A program made the translations under genes and the position numbers. From contig CP136500.1 in the NCBI GenBank assembly GCA_032768795.1, forward strand, positions 62,001-126,000: a stretch of DNA of 64,000 nt, in the 5' to 3' direction. The stretch comes from Tremella fuciformis. Taxonomy: Eukaryota; Basidiomycota; Tremellomycetes; Tremellales; Tremellaceae. Shown here piece by piece: positions 1-10,732 of this stretch; position 1 is the stretch's first letter; the number at the start of each line of letters is the position of its first letter. A model generated the notes under the pieces. The model had not been told where the DNA came from. It did not search any database and was given only the letters and a program-made list of their open reading frames with translations.

Positions 1-3000
1 CGGCGGCGCTCGGCATCATGGCCATCACCACCACTCGCTGCAAAGCGGTAGATCCAGACCATGTTGATTTCCTCGCACACATCGTACACCAACCACTCCG
101 GCGGGGACTCGGTTGAGCTTGAGCTTTCGCGTAGGACCGCCGTTCTCAGCCCCACACAGCCTAACACGCGCCTCGGCTGGCCCGTAGAGGCGTGGCCAGG
201 GATCTTGAAAGGGAAGCCAATCGGTTGTCGAGCGGAAAGTGGCGACGGTCCCGAGACGAGGTGGTCCGCGTCTGTGACCCAAGCGCTCACCCCGAGATGG
301 ACATGAGAGGACAGAAAGACCGGGGCGATCCAGGTCTGATCTCGGCGCGTGAGGCCGCCGCCGCTCCTCCTGCCACTCCAGCTCACGCTCCCGCTCCCGA
401 GGACGTGTTGCATCGTGGGCAGTGTGTACGCGACGTGAGCGAGCGCGCTCAGCAAAGTGGTGTTAGACCTGGCGTCTTGGGCGGGATCCCAGGTGGGCAA
501 CGAAAGCAGAGCCGCCTCGAGCGGTACCATCAAGAACGGCGGCGCCGTGCCAGTGACAATTCCGCTGTGATCTGCCGTGCCGGGATCGGCCGCCACTTGA
601 TCACGGCCCATGCTTTTGTCGGGAACACTTGCCCGCTCGAGAAGCTGCTGGACGAGGGTATCGGACCCCAGGTCGCAGCAGAGCGCTCTCGGCTCGTCGT
701 CTATCTTCACTTGCCAGTGATCGTAAGAGCTGGCTATCCGCGCGGCGATCCAGGGCGCCCATGGTTCGGTTGCGGGCGGCAAGGCGGAGGCGGAGGCGGA
801 GGCGGGTCCGGCGCCGGCTGCGGCTGCGGGGAGACCGACATCGACGTGAGGCCAGGCGAGGGACAAGAGCTGGCCAAGGGTCCCTCGTACCGAGTCTACC
901 AAGGACGGCTCGGTCGAGTCCAGCATCGACGTCGGCTCGGACTCTGTCCCAGATCCAGCGATCATCGTATCGAGGCTATCTTGCCCGGATCGGAGAATCG
1001 CGTGCAGTCCTTCGAGACATTGTCCGACGGCATCAGATCCCCATCGGTAGCTGGCGGGTCGAGTGGGCTCGGGCGCCTGCCGAGCCATCAGCCAAGGCAT
1101 CAATCATCCACACATGTAATGCAACTGACCTGCAGCTGACCGCCCAGCCTGGCCAACCACGTCTGGACGGACGATGATGATGACGACGACGACGACAAGA
1201 GCGCTGCCCTCGCCGTTCCGAGGTCGTTTGGTGACGACCGGTCGACCTCGTTGCCGCGAGTAAGGAGGAGCAGTTGGTGATCGTCGCTGGTGTCGCCGTT
1301 CCCGCCCCCGTATGGAGTACCGGGAGGCGGTTGAGACCTCGCTCGGAGCGGGACCACACATCCCTGGACGGCCGCCGCCCACACAGCCGACATTGTCTCG
1401 TGAACTCGAACGATCCTCGCCATGTCAGCGAGGACCAAGTCCTGGACGCAGTCGACTGAAACCGTTCGAGACCCTGCAGGCGAGATCCTGGCGACGGCGA
1501 GGACAGGCAGCTCGGTCAAGGGGCCCGCCTCGCGAGTCGACGACGCAGAAAGGCAGAGTCGAAGCAGACCCGTGGCGATGGGTCCGGACAAGCTGCAGGT
1601 TGGGTCTGGGTCGAGGTGTGTGGCTTGTCCAGCTCGAGTGTCTTGAGAGGAGCGCCGCAAGGCATCGAGAACCACGCTTTGCTGATGACATCAGTCATGG
1701 ATCTTCGATGGGCGGTAGGGCAGCGCTCACAACGGGTACGGTCACGCAGCGGTATGTCCACAGAAACGCGTCAGTCCCCGCGTCGCCGTACAGCATAGGC
1801 ACAGCGCGCTGTGAGTCAGTGCCGTCCGACTATACACTGGTATGGCTGTACCCACCAGCAAGACCGACGAGATCAGCTCTTGCTCGGCAATACCCGCTCG
1901 GTTCACTGGGCTACGCCAAGACCCGTTCGCTGTTTGGGTTCCTCCCGGTAGAGAGGTGGAGACGGTGGTCGTGACGTATTGGTAGTTGTAGACGAATATC
2001 TTCCTCTGCGGAGCTGGAAAGATCTGGAACGTCATCCAAGCGACCACCGTACGCGAGTCGTCGCGCCCGGCGGCGGTATCACCTGACGAGCGTCCAGTGG
2101 CATGGGGGTCGGTGAGTCGCAAGCCGATGATCCCCGCTGCCGTTCGTGTCCGTCGGCCTGCGACTCGATCCGCGGCGGCTCCCGTTCGAGCCGCGTGGAC
2201 CCAGTGTCGCAGTTGCGCTTCCAGCAAGGGACCATCATACGCCGAGGGTGGGACGAGGAGGAGCGGCAACAGTGTTACCGTCGAGGCGTTCTTGCCGTGG
2301 CCGAGATCGCGCGGGGACGCATCGGGGTCGAGCAGCAGACATCGCCGGTACTCCTGGTCTAGTGCGAAAAGAGACTGGACCACCATGTGTGCTCCGTACG
2401 GTTCGATGGATTGCCCCTCACCGGATAGGTCGATGCGCTCAACACACGGCTCCTTCACCCACGCCTCGAACAATCTTTGCGTAGGCGAGACCTGGCCGCG
2501 GGAAGGAGTGCGGTAGCGTTGGCCCAGAGCTCGGAGATACATGTTCAGTTTGGGGCGAGACAGCTGGCGAGACAGGATCTGGGCGCTGATGCTCTTGGAC
2601 AATGACGACCAAGGCGGCGGGCCATGACCCTCGGGGGACGGGCCGCTCCTCTCGTCGACGAAGCGCCATGCGCCGCCGCCGCGGCCCATGCCTATGCCTA
2701 TGCCTACGCCGGCGTCGCGTGTGTGTTGGGGGGAGAGATCGGCGAGTAAAGCCTCGTCGGGGGCCAGCGGCGGCGGGAGTGGCAAGGGGTGGGCGAGGTC
2801 GTCAGGCGAATGGCGGACGAGGTCGACAGCTTCGAAGAGCCGCGGGGCCGAGAGATGGTCGAGGACGACGTTCCACGCACACTCGGTCGACTCTGTCCCG
2901 GCGGGCGCGGGGTCATCGCGAGCCAGAGTGAGGAGCGCACCGACGAGCCGGCCGGAACCCGGGTCACGACCAATGCCCAAGCCATGGTCGTGGGACGAGT

Positions 3001-3205
3001 CCAAGAGCTTGGCTCGGACCTTGGCGTCAAAGGCGCGACGTGCTTGAAGCTGTCGACGTCGGATCTGATCGTCGATGCGGGCAAGACGGCGGCGGACGAT
3101 GTCGCCGACCTGGGTGATGATAGCGACCGAGCTATCGCCATCGCCATCGCCGTTGTCAATGTCGATGATACTCGTAGATTCGGACTCGGCCGGGAGGGAG
3201 TGCAT
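1..3205 (-). CDS. Unidentified spliced host gene, 3' end beyond window
   Basis: I do not recognise this protein. The model is four exons, 3205-1856, 1808-1731, 1681-1130 and 1076 to the window edge, with introns of 47, 49 and 53 nt. All three introns have GT..AG ends and all fall between codons (exons of 450, 26 and 184 codons). Joined, they read open for about 1,018 residues and continue off the left edge. The ATG at 3205 opens an acidic Asp/Gly-rich stretch; later parts have helical Arg-rich segments (residues 30-60), Gly-rich and Ser-rich low-complexity tracts and Ala/Pro repeats. There is no signal peptide or obvious catalytic motif. The sequence is GC-rich and not duplicated elsewhere in the window, unlike everything to its right, which argues for an ordinary single-copy nuclear gene. 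The first intron's donor is the least certain (GTGGGT; GTGTAT is an alternative). The existence of the gene is well supported; its function is unknown. Confidence 0.7.
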
Positions 3206-3268
3206 GATGGCAAAGTAACGAACGCATGTCGAGACGAGAGACTTACTCTAAGGTCGGGCCTTTACCAA

Positions 3269-3342
3269 GTGATTAGTAAACCGATTAGTGAAGTGATTAG
3301 TAAACCGATTAGTGAAGTGATTAGTAAACCGATTAGTGAAGT
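3269..3342. repeat. 24-bp tandem repeat, three copies
   Basis: Three perfect head-to-tail copies of a 24-bp unit built from two related 12-mers (GTGATTAGTAAA and CCGATTAGTGAA), just upstream of the host gene start at 3205. No gene is visible between here and the Helitron fragment (3343-3566). Confidence 0.9.
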
Positions 3343-3566
3343 GTCAGGTCCAGGGCCCATCTACGCTTCAGTAAAGTAATCGGGTCGTTACATCCATGTG
3401 GGTTCCTGGCCACCGCACCTATCTATCAAGTTCAAGCGCAGTGGGCAGCCAGCGAGGCCGCTGCCAGACACGAAACAGACCTGATGTGGTTGGGGACGTC
3501 ATCCCTGTGGCATCAGCTCGATTGCCATGGGCTCGCCAACCACTCCTTCCGCATGGCAGTCATTGA

Positions 3567-3915
3567 CACTACATTGGCCCAATGACAGTCGTGTGCGCCT
3601 GCTGTCAGGCTTTGCACATTGCTTGCGAGGCATCAGATCAGCAACCAGTGGGGACGTTCACACCTTTCCGAGCATGTTGCAAGTTTGGCCGGGTGGATTT
3701 GCAGCCCTTCCCGCAACCGCCTCCTCTACTGAATGACCTTTTGACTAAGGTTGAAAGATGTAAACTAGGCTTTGTTGATGACTGGAAAGCTTTCTGGAAA
3801 AGAAGGTGATCATTTGCCCCGTCACTTCCGCGCAAACATACGGACCTACAACAATGCCCTGTTGTTTACATCACTTGGCATCACTGTGGATCCAATAACA
3901 TGGACACCTGGTGCT
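3567..3915 (+). pseudogene. Helitron replicase N-terminal fragment (left half)
   Basis: The translation from 3567 reads H-Y-I-G-P-M followed by V-V-C-A-C-C-Q-A-L-H, the Cys/His region found at the start of Helitron helicase-like proteins. It continues with a PPPLLNDLL segment and, after a +1 frame change near 3745-3770, HFRANIRTYNNALLFTSLG, the conserved FRxNIRxYNxAlaFTSxG block. A TGA stop lies immediately upstream (3564), so the true start is lost. The reading frame is cut at 3915 by chromovirus G1 and resumes at 11411. Helitron replicases act in rolling-circle transposition; this piece contains only N-terminal and early Rep-domain sequence and no helicase, so it cannot be active. Confidence 0.8.
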
Positions 3916-4580
3916 TGTTACGAACCTGCAACTCGGCTCGTAACACAAGCCATCCAGCCGCAGACAAAAGGGCACAAGACAACCAGTCCCTTCAGCCGAC
4001 AAGAGAACAATAGCCTCATCCAAGACACGCCAACCTGTACACACCGCTCCAGGGCCTTATACCTTCGGATGAGATCAAATACAATAAGCAGGCCTGGCAT
4101 AATCCGAGTTCCACTCAGGGGACGCCCCGCAAACCTGCTCGGCTGAGGTACAAGCAAACTCTCCTTGCTCATGGCCTATTGTTTGCATACGAGGAGCTTA
4201 TTGTCCCCTCAGGGACTAAGACGGTGCAAGGAGAGAGGACAATAGAAAGGGAGGCAAGGAGCACGGTTACATGATTACTCAGCACGCGTCAAGATGGGTG
4301 GCAAATCCCTTACGGCGTTCATAGCTCAAATACTATATAAAGCGGCCACTCTGGCTGCAGAGATCTCTTCCCCAGAGATCGATTCTTGTAGTTACTTCTC
4401 ATAGCTTTCTTGCACTCGAGTCTGCTTCCTTGCGCACCCAGCCTCGAGCGCCCATCGACTTCGAACTTCAACCTTCTACCTTCAATCGTCCGGTACGTCC
4501 CAGACTGTATTTCCTCCTACCTCCGTGTGCGTATTACTCGTCCGCCTACCTTGGCTAGCTACCAAGGCCAGGTCGTAACA
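3916..4580 (+). repeat. G1 5' LTR with TATA box
   Basis: 665 bp, TGTTAC..GTAACA. A TATATAA box at 4334-4340 is followed about 100 bp later by a CT-rich stretch, consistent with the U3/R promoter that drives the genomic transcript. The sequence appears to match the 3' copy base for base. Confidence 0.93.
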
Positions 4581-4663
4581 GTAGAATCGATCTCTCCTTT
4601 ACAGTTGGGCGTACCAACCGGTACCACTGATTTAGTAGGCCAGCCATCACAACAGCAGTCATC

Positions 4664-5782
4664 ATGTCTGGCGGACCTACCAACACCAGCCGTATTGCCT
4701 CCCTGGAGGAGCGTGTGGAGCAACTCATGACCTCTCTCACTGACGTCACTGCCCATAACACTACCCTCCAGGATACCATTGACGCTTTGCGCTCCCAGGT
4801 TCAGCATCGACAGTCCTCCGTTGACACTACTCCTTCAACCCTCAGCGCAAATGTCATTTCCGACTCTGGCGTCAAACCCGCCACTCCCGACACCTTCAAT
4901 GGCCAGCGAGCTAAGCTTGAGAGCTTTATCACTCAAGTCAAGCTTGCCATTGAACTTCAGCCTCGCAAGTTCCAGAGCGAGCGTACCAAGGTAATGTACA
5001 TGGCCTCTTTCCTTCGGGACACGGCCTTGCAGTGGTTTCAGCCCCTGCTTGGCCAAGACCCAACCCCAGTTGTGCTGACCACCTTCCCTCTCTTTATCGA
5101 AGGCCTTCGTACTAACTTTGGGGACCCAGACCGCAAGGCCACAGCTGAGCGAAAGCTTTACGAGCTGCGCCAGCGTGGCTCAGCGGCAGAGTATCTGACC
5201 CAGTTTCAACAGCACGCCACTTTGCTTGACTGGGATGACTCTGCCAAAGCGTCCAAGTTCTATCATGGCCTGAAAGACTCAATCAAGGATGAGCTTGCCC
5301 GCATTGGGAGACCCAATGACTGGGATCAACTCACCCAGGCAACCATCCGTATTGATAACAGACTCTTTGAGCGAGCCATTGAGCGTGGTAATGGTCACCA
5401 GGGGACCAACTTCCCCAGCAACCGCTCTTCTTCTGTGTCCTCTGTGCGGCCTCTCTATCCGCGTACCACCACCACGCCAAGCAACTTCAATTCTTCCAGA
5501 GCTACCACCCCTTTCCAGCGTACTACACCTCCTCAACAGCGTCGAGAGAATCACCTGCAGCGCAATGGGAAATTGACACCTGAAGAGTATAAGCGACGCC
5601 AAGACGCAGGCCACTGTGTCTATTGTGGTGATACTACTCACAAGGTGGACAAATGCCCACTCTCCAAGCCCAGATCCCAGCCGCAGCCAGCTTCTGTCAA
5701 AGCCATGGTGGCGCCTCTCTCTACTGATGTTGAACAGAAACAGGGAAATGCCTGGAGGCCCAGTGTGCCGGCCAAGCACTGA
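4664..5782 (+). CDS. G1 Gag (capsid/nucleocapsid)
   Basis: Gag of a chromovirus, 372 aa. It forms the cytoplasmic virus-like particle that packages element RNA. Residues 1-45 form a predicted coiled coil with heptad Leu (SLEERVEQLM). Residues about 70-225 resemble the Ty3-type retrotransposon gag domain (PDTFNG, WFQPLL, GSAAEYLTQF, LDWDD). A Ser/Thr/Pro/Arg-rich linker follows, then one CCHC zinc knuckle, CVYCGDTTHKVDKC (C-x2-C-x4-H-x4-C), near residue 320. The ATG at 4664 lies 83 bp after the LTR. The frame overlaps pol by 49 nt and contains a candidate -1 frameshift site. No stops or frame errors are present. Confidence 0.93.
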   Translation: MSGGPTNTSRIASLEERVEQLMTSLTDVTAHNTTLQDTIDALRSQVQHRQSSVDTTPSTLSANVISDSGVKPATPDTFNGQRAKLESFITQVKLAIELQPRKFQSERTKVMYMASFLRDTALQWFQPLLGQDPTPVVLTTFPLFIEGLRTNFGDPDRKATAERKLYELRQRGSAAEYLTQFQQHATLLDWDDSAKASKFYHGLKDSIKDELARIGRPNDWDQLTQATIRIDNRLFERAIERGNGHQGTNFPSNRSSSVSSVRPLYPRTTTTPSNFNSSRATTPFQRTTPPQQRRENHLQRNGKLTPEEYKRRQDAGHCVYCGDTTHKVDKCPLSKPRSQPQPASVKAMVAPLSTDVEQKQGNAWRPSVPAKH

Positions 5783-8700
5783 GCTCAGAGCACCTGGCCC
5801 ATTCTCCCGCGATCATCTCATCAACAACTTATCAAGCTTCTCCAGATCATATTACCCTTGAATTCAGTTTACCCAACACCAATCAAAAATATCATGCTCT
5901 CATAGATACCGGTGCTTCAGATAGCTTCATAGATGCTTCATTTGTTAGGAAATACAACCTAAGAACAGAGGAGAAGGCGCAAGCGGTACCATTAGAATTG
6001 GCAGACGGATCGTTTGTAGGACAGCTCACCAAACAGGTCAACACCACTCTTCAACTCTCAAATCACTTTGATCCACTCCACATCTCTCTCTCAGTCACCA
6101 GGCTGGGTCACTTCCCAGTCATCCTTGGCCTCCCATGGCTTCAACAGCACCAACCTACCTTTGACTGGACGCAACTCACAGTCAAACCTTCCAACAAATC
6201 AACTCCCAGTACAACACCGGTACATCGACTACCACCCAAAAAGGCACCAGTTGCCATACTCTCTGCAATGCGGTTTGCCAAAGAAGTCAGCAAAGGCACG
6301 GTAGGAGTTCTTCGACTTTACTCAACTACCACCAAAAGCGAACCTCAGATTCCTCCGGAATACCAGGAGTACCAGGATGTCTTCAGCAAAGCTAAAGCAG
6401 AGACACTTCCACCACACCGCCCTTATGACCATCGAATTCCTTTGGAGGAAGGTAAGACACCACCATACGGACCCATCTATTCGCTCTCCGCAACCGAGCT
6501 TGAGACTCTGAAAGGCTACCTTGAGGAGAACCTTGCCAACGGTTTCATTAAACCCTCAGAGTCCCCTGCAGCGTCGCCCATCCTCTTTGTCAAGAAGAAG
6601 GACGGATCCCTCCGACTCTGTGTGGACTACCGAGGACTCAACAAAATCACGATCAAGAACCGCTACCCATTACCTCTGATCCCAGAGCTGCTTGATCGAC
6701 TTTCGACTGCCAAATACTACACCAAAATCGACCTACGTGGCGCATACAACCTTCTACGCATTGCCGAGGGCGATGAGTGGAAGACAGCCTTCCGTACGCG
6801 CTATGGACTATTCGAATACCGAGTCATGCCATTTGGTCTGACCAATGCTCCCGCCTCTTTCCAGCATCTCATGAACTACAACTTCCGTGACATGCTTGAC
6901 AACTTTGTCATCATCTACCTTGATGACATACTCATCTACTCGGACAACCTCAATCAACACATTCAACATGTCCGGGCCGTCCTCCAGCGACTGCGTGAGG
7001 TAAAACTCTACGCCAAACTGGAGAAGTGCGAGTTTCATACTACTTCAACTGCCTTCCTAGGGTACATCATCACACCCGACGGAATCTCCATGGACCAGGA
7101 AAAGATAAGTGCAATCTTGGACTGGCCCACGCCTCACACGGTCAAGCAAGTTCAAGCATTCTTGGGCTTAGCCAACTTCTATCGCCGCTTCATCAAGGAC
7201 TTCTCCTACAAGTCCCGCGGACTCACTCGACTTACCCGTAAGGATCAGAAATTCCTATGGGACAACAATGCACAGCTCTCCTTTGAGCAACTCAAGGAGT
7301 CATTCACCAATGAGACTCTCCTTCGACACTTCGACCCTGCCCGACCTATTCAAGTTGAAACTGATGCCTCGGACTTTGCCATAGGAGCAGTCTTATCTCA
7401 ACAGTTTGACAACGGCCTGACTCATCCTGTGGCGTTCTACTCCCGGAAGATGCTGCCAGCGGAAACAAATTACGAGATACACGACAAAGAACTCCTTGCA
7501 ATTGTTGACGCATTCAAAGAGTGGAGACAATACCTGGAAGGAGCAGAACATCAAATCGAAGTTGTCACCGATCATCAAGCACTGCAATACTTCACTACCT
7601 CCAAGAAACTCAATCAACGCCAGACCCGATGGCATGAGTTCTTGGTTGGCTTCAACTACCGCGTCACTTACCGACCCGGCAAAAAGGCTGTTGTGCCAGA
7701 TGCACTCAGTCGTCGATCTGACCATTGGCAAGACCGCGCAAGTCTGCCACCTATCACTATGTTCTCTCCAGATCAACTTCCCGCAACCAACAGCGGGACC
7801 TTTACTATCACCAATCCCCTGCTCAAGCAACTTGCGGCCGCCCAGCAGGAGGACCCTCAAACCGTAGCCCTTGGGAAAGACCTAAGCGCGCCATTCCGTA
7901 TCAACACCACCGGACTCATTTTACACAACAATCAAGTTGTTGTGCCCAATCTGCATGACCTGCGACTCCGCATCATGCAGGACAATCATGACTCTCTTCT
8001 GGCTGGACATCCAGGCAGACGTTCAACTCTTCTGCTTATAAAGCAGCGTTACTGGTGGCCCAACATGCGAAAGGACATCGAGCACTTTGTGGCATCATGT
8101 GAAACATGTCGAAGGAATAAAGCAGTCCGACACAAGAAGTATGGTCAGCTACAACCCTTACCGGCACCTTCACAACCATGGAGCTCGATTTCAATGGACT
8201 TTGTTGGCGAACTACCAGAATCTCAAGGTCACAATGCTATCCTTGTCATTGTTGACCGACTCACTAAGATGGCACTCTTCATCCCATCTAGCACTACCCT
8301 TACCTCGGAACAATTGGCCTCAACTTACCTGGAACATGTCTTCTCAAAACACGGCCTACCTTCCGAGATTGTATCCGACAGAGGATCGACCTTTGTATCA
8401 GGCTTTTGGCGATCACTTGCCAAAGCACTCAACATTGACCTCAAATTCAGCACAGCCTACCACCCAGAGACAAACGGGCAAACCGAGCGAGTCAACCAAT
8501 CCCTTGCGCAGTACCTTCGAATGTTTGTCAACCATCTTCAAACCAACTGGGCAGCTCTTCTGCCCATGGCTGAATTTGCTTACAACAATACCCCTCATTC
8601 AACCACCGGCACCTCTCCCTTCTTCGCAAATAAAGGGTACCACCCACAGTTCACAGCTGACCACTCACGCGACTTGTCTGTGGTAGGACCAGCGGCCCCC

Positions 8701-9282
8701 TTTGTAGCAAAGCTAGAGGACCTTCACAACCACCTTCAACAGGAGATCACCAAGGCAAACAAGCGTGCTCAAGAGCAACACAACCGCAAGACGCTTCCAG
8801 CACCAATCTACAACCCGGGCGAAAAAGTCTGGCTATCTACCGAGAACCTCAAGCTGCAACGCCCATCACGCAAGTTTGACCATAGGTTCATCGGCCCATT
8901 CAAGATTATCAAGTTCATCCCCCCGCACCAATACCAGCTAGATCTTCCATCACACCTACGGATCCACGATACTTTCAATGTCAAACTACTTGAGCGATAC
9001 GTTGAGAATACCATTCCACACCGCATCACACCACCTCCCCCTCCTATTGAAGTAGAGGGAGACATGGAGTATGAAGTGGAAGAAGTACTTGACATACGCA
9101 AAGACAAGCGTCGAAAGAACCCCTGGCAATACCTCATCAAATGGGTTGGCTATGGGCCGGAGCACAACTCATGGGAACCCATTGATGCACTGGACAATGC
9201 CCAGGATGCCATTGCAGCATTCCACCATGCATACCCGACAAAACCAAGGCCACCACTGCAACGAGAATCAAATTCTACCTAG
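5734..9282 (+). CDS. G1 Pol: protease, reverse transcriptase, RNase H, integrase, chromodomain
   Basis: Open -1 frame after a stop at 5731 and continuous to TAG at 9280. Order: aspartic protease with LIDTGAS (5899-5919); reverse transcriptase with FVKKKDGSLRLCVDYRGLNK, FGLTNAP and the catalytic YLDD (6916-6927); RNase H with ETDASDFAIGAVLSQ; an HHCC zinc module (H..AGH..C-x2-C); a D,D-35-E type integrase core (SMDFVGELPE, SDRGSTFVSGF, TNGQTERVN); and a C-terminal chromodomain (LIKWVGYGPEHNSWE). It has no ATG of its own near the start, so expression as a Gag-Pol fusion is expected. Chromodomains steer integration to particular chromatin. All key residues are present, so this copy could be autonomous. 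Confidence 0.93.
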   Translation, partial: TETGKCLEAQCAGQALSSEHLAHSPAIISSTTYQASPDHITLEFSLPNTNQKYHALIDTGASDSFIDASFVRKYNLRTEEKAQAVPLELADGSFVGQLTKQVNTTLQLSNHFDPLHISLSVTRLGHFPVILGLPWLQQHQPTFDWTQLTVKPSNKSTPSTTPVHRLPPKKAPVAILSAMRFAKEVSKGTVGVLRLYSTTTKSEPQIPPEYQEYQDVFSKAKAETLPPHRPYDHRIPLEEGKTPPYGPIYSLSATELETLKGYLEENLANGFIKPSESPAASPILFVKKKDGSLRLCVDYRGLNKITIKNRYPLPLIPELLDRLSTAKYYTKIDLRGAYNLLRIAEGDEWKTAFRTRYGLFEYRVMPFGLTNAPASFQHLMNYNFRDMLDNFVIIYLDDILIYSDNLNQHIQHVRAVLQRLREVKLYAKLEKCEFHTTSTAFLGYIITPDGISMDQEKISAILDWPTPHTVKQVQAFLGLANFYRRFIKDFSYKSRGLTRLTRKDQKFLWDNNAQLSFEQLKESFTNETLLRHFDPARPIQVETDASDFAIGAVLSQQFDNGLTHPVAFYSRKMLPAETNYEIHDKELLAIVDAFKEWRQYLEGAEHQIEVVTDHQALQYFTTSKKLNQRQTRWHEFLVGFNYRVTYRPGKKAVVPDALSRRSDHWQDRASLPPITMFSPDQLPATNSGTFTITNPLLKQLAAAQQEDPQTVALGKDLSAPFRINTTGLILHNNQVVVPNLHDLRLRIMQDNHDSLLAGHPGRRSTLLLIKQRYWWPNMRKDIEHFVASCETCRRNKAVRHKKYGQLQPLPAPSQPWSSISMDFVGELPESQGHNAILVIVDRLTKMALFIPSSTTLTSEQLASTYLEHVFSKHGLPSEIVSDRGSTFVSGFWRSLAKALNIDLKFSTAYHPETNGQTERVNQSLAQYLRMFVNHLQTNWAALLPMAEFAYNNTPHSTTGTSPFFANKGYHPQFTADHSRDLSVVGPAAPFVAKLEDLHNHLQQEITKANKRAQEQHNRKTLPAPIYNPGEKVWLSTENLKLQRPSRKFDHRFIGPFKIIKFIPPHQYQLDLPSHLRIHDTFNVKLLERYVENTIPHRITPPPPPIEVEGDMEYEVEEVLDIRKDKRRKNPWQYLIKWVGYGPEHNSWEPIDALDNAQDAIAAFHHAYPTKPRPPLQRESNST
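5743..5784 (+). promoter_or_regulatory. Candidate -1 ribosomal frameshift signal, gag to pol
   Basis: In the gag reading frame the heptamer G GGA AAT (5743-5749) fits X XXY YYZ. After an 8-nt spacer, GCCCAGTG (5758-5765) can pair with CACTGAGC (5777-5784) with one mismatch, giving a stem-loop with an 11-nt loop. Slipping one base back moves ribosomes from the gag frame into the pol frame, which is open from 5734. This is structural evidence only. Confidence 0.55.
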
Positions 9283-9731
9283 GATACAACTTGAAACCAC
9301 CTCAAAATGTTCAAATTTGATCCCGTACAGGCCAAATCAGTACATCAGCTCATTTCAACTCGTTCAAGTCGGAAAATATTACGTAATAATGGCCCGGCTA
9401 AGCGCCCACATTTACCGGTTGACCTCCGACCTCCACCCCCCTCCGGATTCAACTTTCCTCTATCAATTCAGCCTTTAAACGACTGTTTTGTCAGGAATCT
9501 CAACAACCAGAGCAGCTAGCTCGGAGATCTCAAGTTTGCCAAACAGATGCATGCGTAGACAAGGTCTTCACCGAAAACGAAGCATGCATAAGCAGAACTC
9601 GGGGAGCTATTAGCTGGCGCTTCCGAAATATCGAAATTGCCAACCAGAACATTCATGTTTCTCTATAACCACGACAGCTATCAGTCTACCACTTTGGGAA
9701 TCAAGTCGGAACCCTAGCACGGCGAGCTATC

Positions 9732-10314
9732 CTAAAAATCGTCGCTCACTTTCGCGTTCTTGGCGACTTCTTTGAGCGCAGTCAAAATAACAAAGAGGCG
9801 CCCCTCAAGTTCTTCCCCTGACCCGATCGCCTCGATAATTGGACCAAATGAGAACCTAAACTCGAGGATAAGACCTGAAAGGTTGCAGATCGAATGGTAG
9901 AGTTCCCAGCGCCTGGCGATATCGCACACCTTATTCTCCTTCACACAGGTCAAGCACTTCTGATGAGCACTGACGATCACACACTCGTGATTGGGGCCGC
10001 GCAAAGAGCAGTAGGAGCAAGAGACGAAGCTGGCCGTTCCAGTGGTCTTTAGCTCGTTGATACGCGATGCCTGTAGCATGAGCTAGGGCGTTCCAAAGAT
10101 GAAAGTGGCGATTTTGACCGCCAAAACACATACCTTTCTGAGCGCTTGCCCAGTGAGCACCTTTGGGAGTGCAGGAACGACGTGGGTACCATCCGAAAGC
10201 TCTCGAGCCGCGCTACAATCCACCTTAGACGTTAGCTGGCTCTTCAGACAACCATTGAAGAGAAAACGCGGGTCTTACATGAGCCAAAGGAAGGGTGTCG
10301 ATGTTGGCAGACAT
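9732..10314 (-). CDS. Antisense accessory gene of G1, Cys6 zinc-cluster-like protein
   Basis: A three-exon gene on the strand opposite pol: exons 10314-10279, 10223-10134 and 10070-9732, with introns of 55 and 63 nt (GTAAGA..CTAAG, preceded by the branch-like GCTAAC; GTATGT..CTACAG). Every exon ends on a codon boundary and the joined frame gives 154 aa. Residues near 60-95 contain C-x2-C-x8-C-x8-C-x2-C-x6-C, a spacing close to the fungal binuclear zinc cluster but without its usual basic loop. The rest is helical, with a hydrophobic segment around residues 100-135. A TATAAAAAGG box lies 87 bp upstream. The gene starts 431 bp inside the 3' LTR and converges on pol (stop at 9282). Comparable antisense genes sit at the same place in other elements of this window. 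Inference: an element-encoded nucleic-acid-binding protein. Function unproven. Confidence 0.65.
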
Positions 10315-10400
10315 GGTCCTAAGCAAAGTCGTTGAGTTTTGAGCGTAGAGCAAAACAAAGGATACGAGGCTGTTTGGATTGACGAGACGGTTCTAACAAG

Positions 10401-10410
10401 CCTTTTTATA
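10401..10410 (-). promoter_or_regulatory. TATA box of the G1 antisense gene
   Basis: TATAAAAAGG on the minus strand, 87 bp before the antisense ATG (10314-10312) and inside the element rather than the LTR. It suggests an independent promoter reading back towards pol. Confidence 0.55.
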
Positions 10411-10732
10411 GACGTCTACGTTCATTTTTGGCGACGCTACATCGAATCTCCAAGAAAAAAGAGAACAAAAGGCAGAATTGGATACAAAAGGCCCAAGTCA
10501 ACTCCGAAGCCACTGGCCACCCCCGGACATCTCCGAAGCCCTCGGAAATCGAGTTCTCCATTGTCCTACCTTCAGCCGACCATCACACAAAAGGCATTTG
10601 ATGCAAACCCCCAAAAGAACAATAGATACAAGCAAGAAAAGCGACAGAACACCAAAATCGACACGATTCATGCATATCAACACTATTCATGCATAACGGG
10701 AGACACAGGCTCACGGGACTGAGCCATTCCCA

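Noticed and set aside
9732..10070. Calling the Cys6 proteins true Zn(II)2Cys6 transcription factors
   Set aside because: Spacing is similar, but the basic loop between the second and third Cys typical of that family is missing, so only 'zinc-cluster-like' is justified.
9931..10131. Alternative 66-codon frame overlapping the G1 antisense gene
   Set aside because: It reads through the second intron of the better-supported model and loses the Cys motif.
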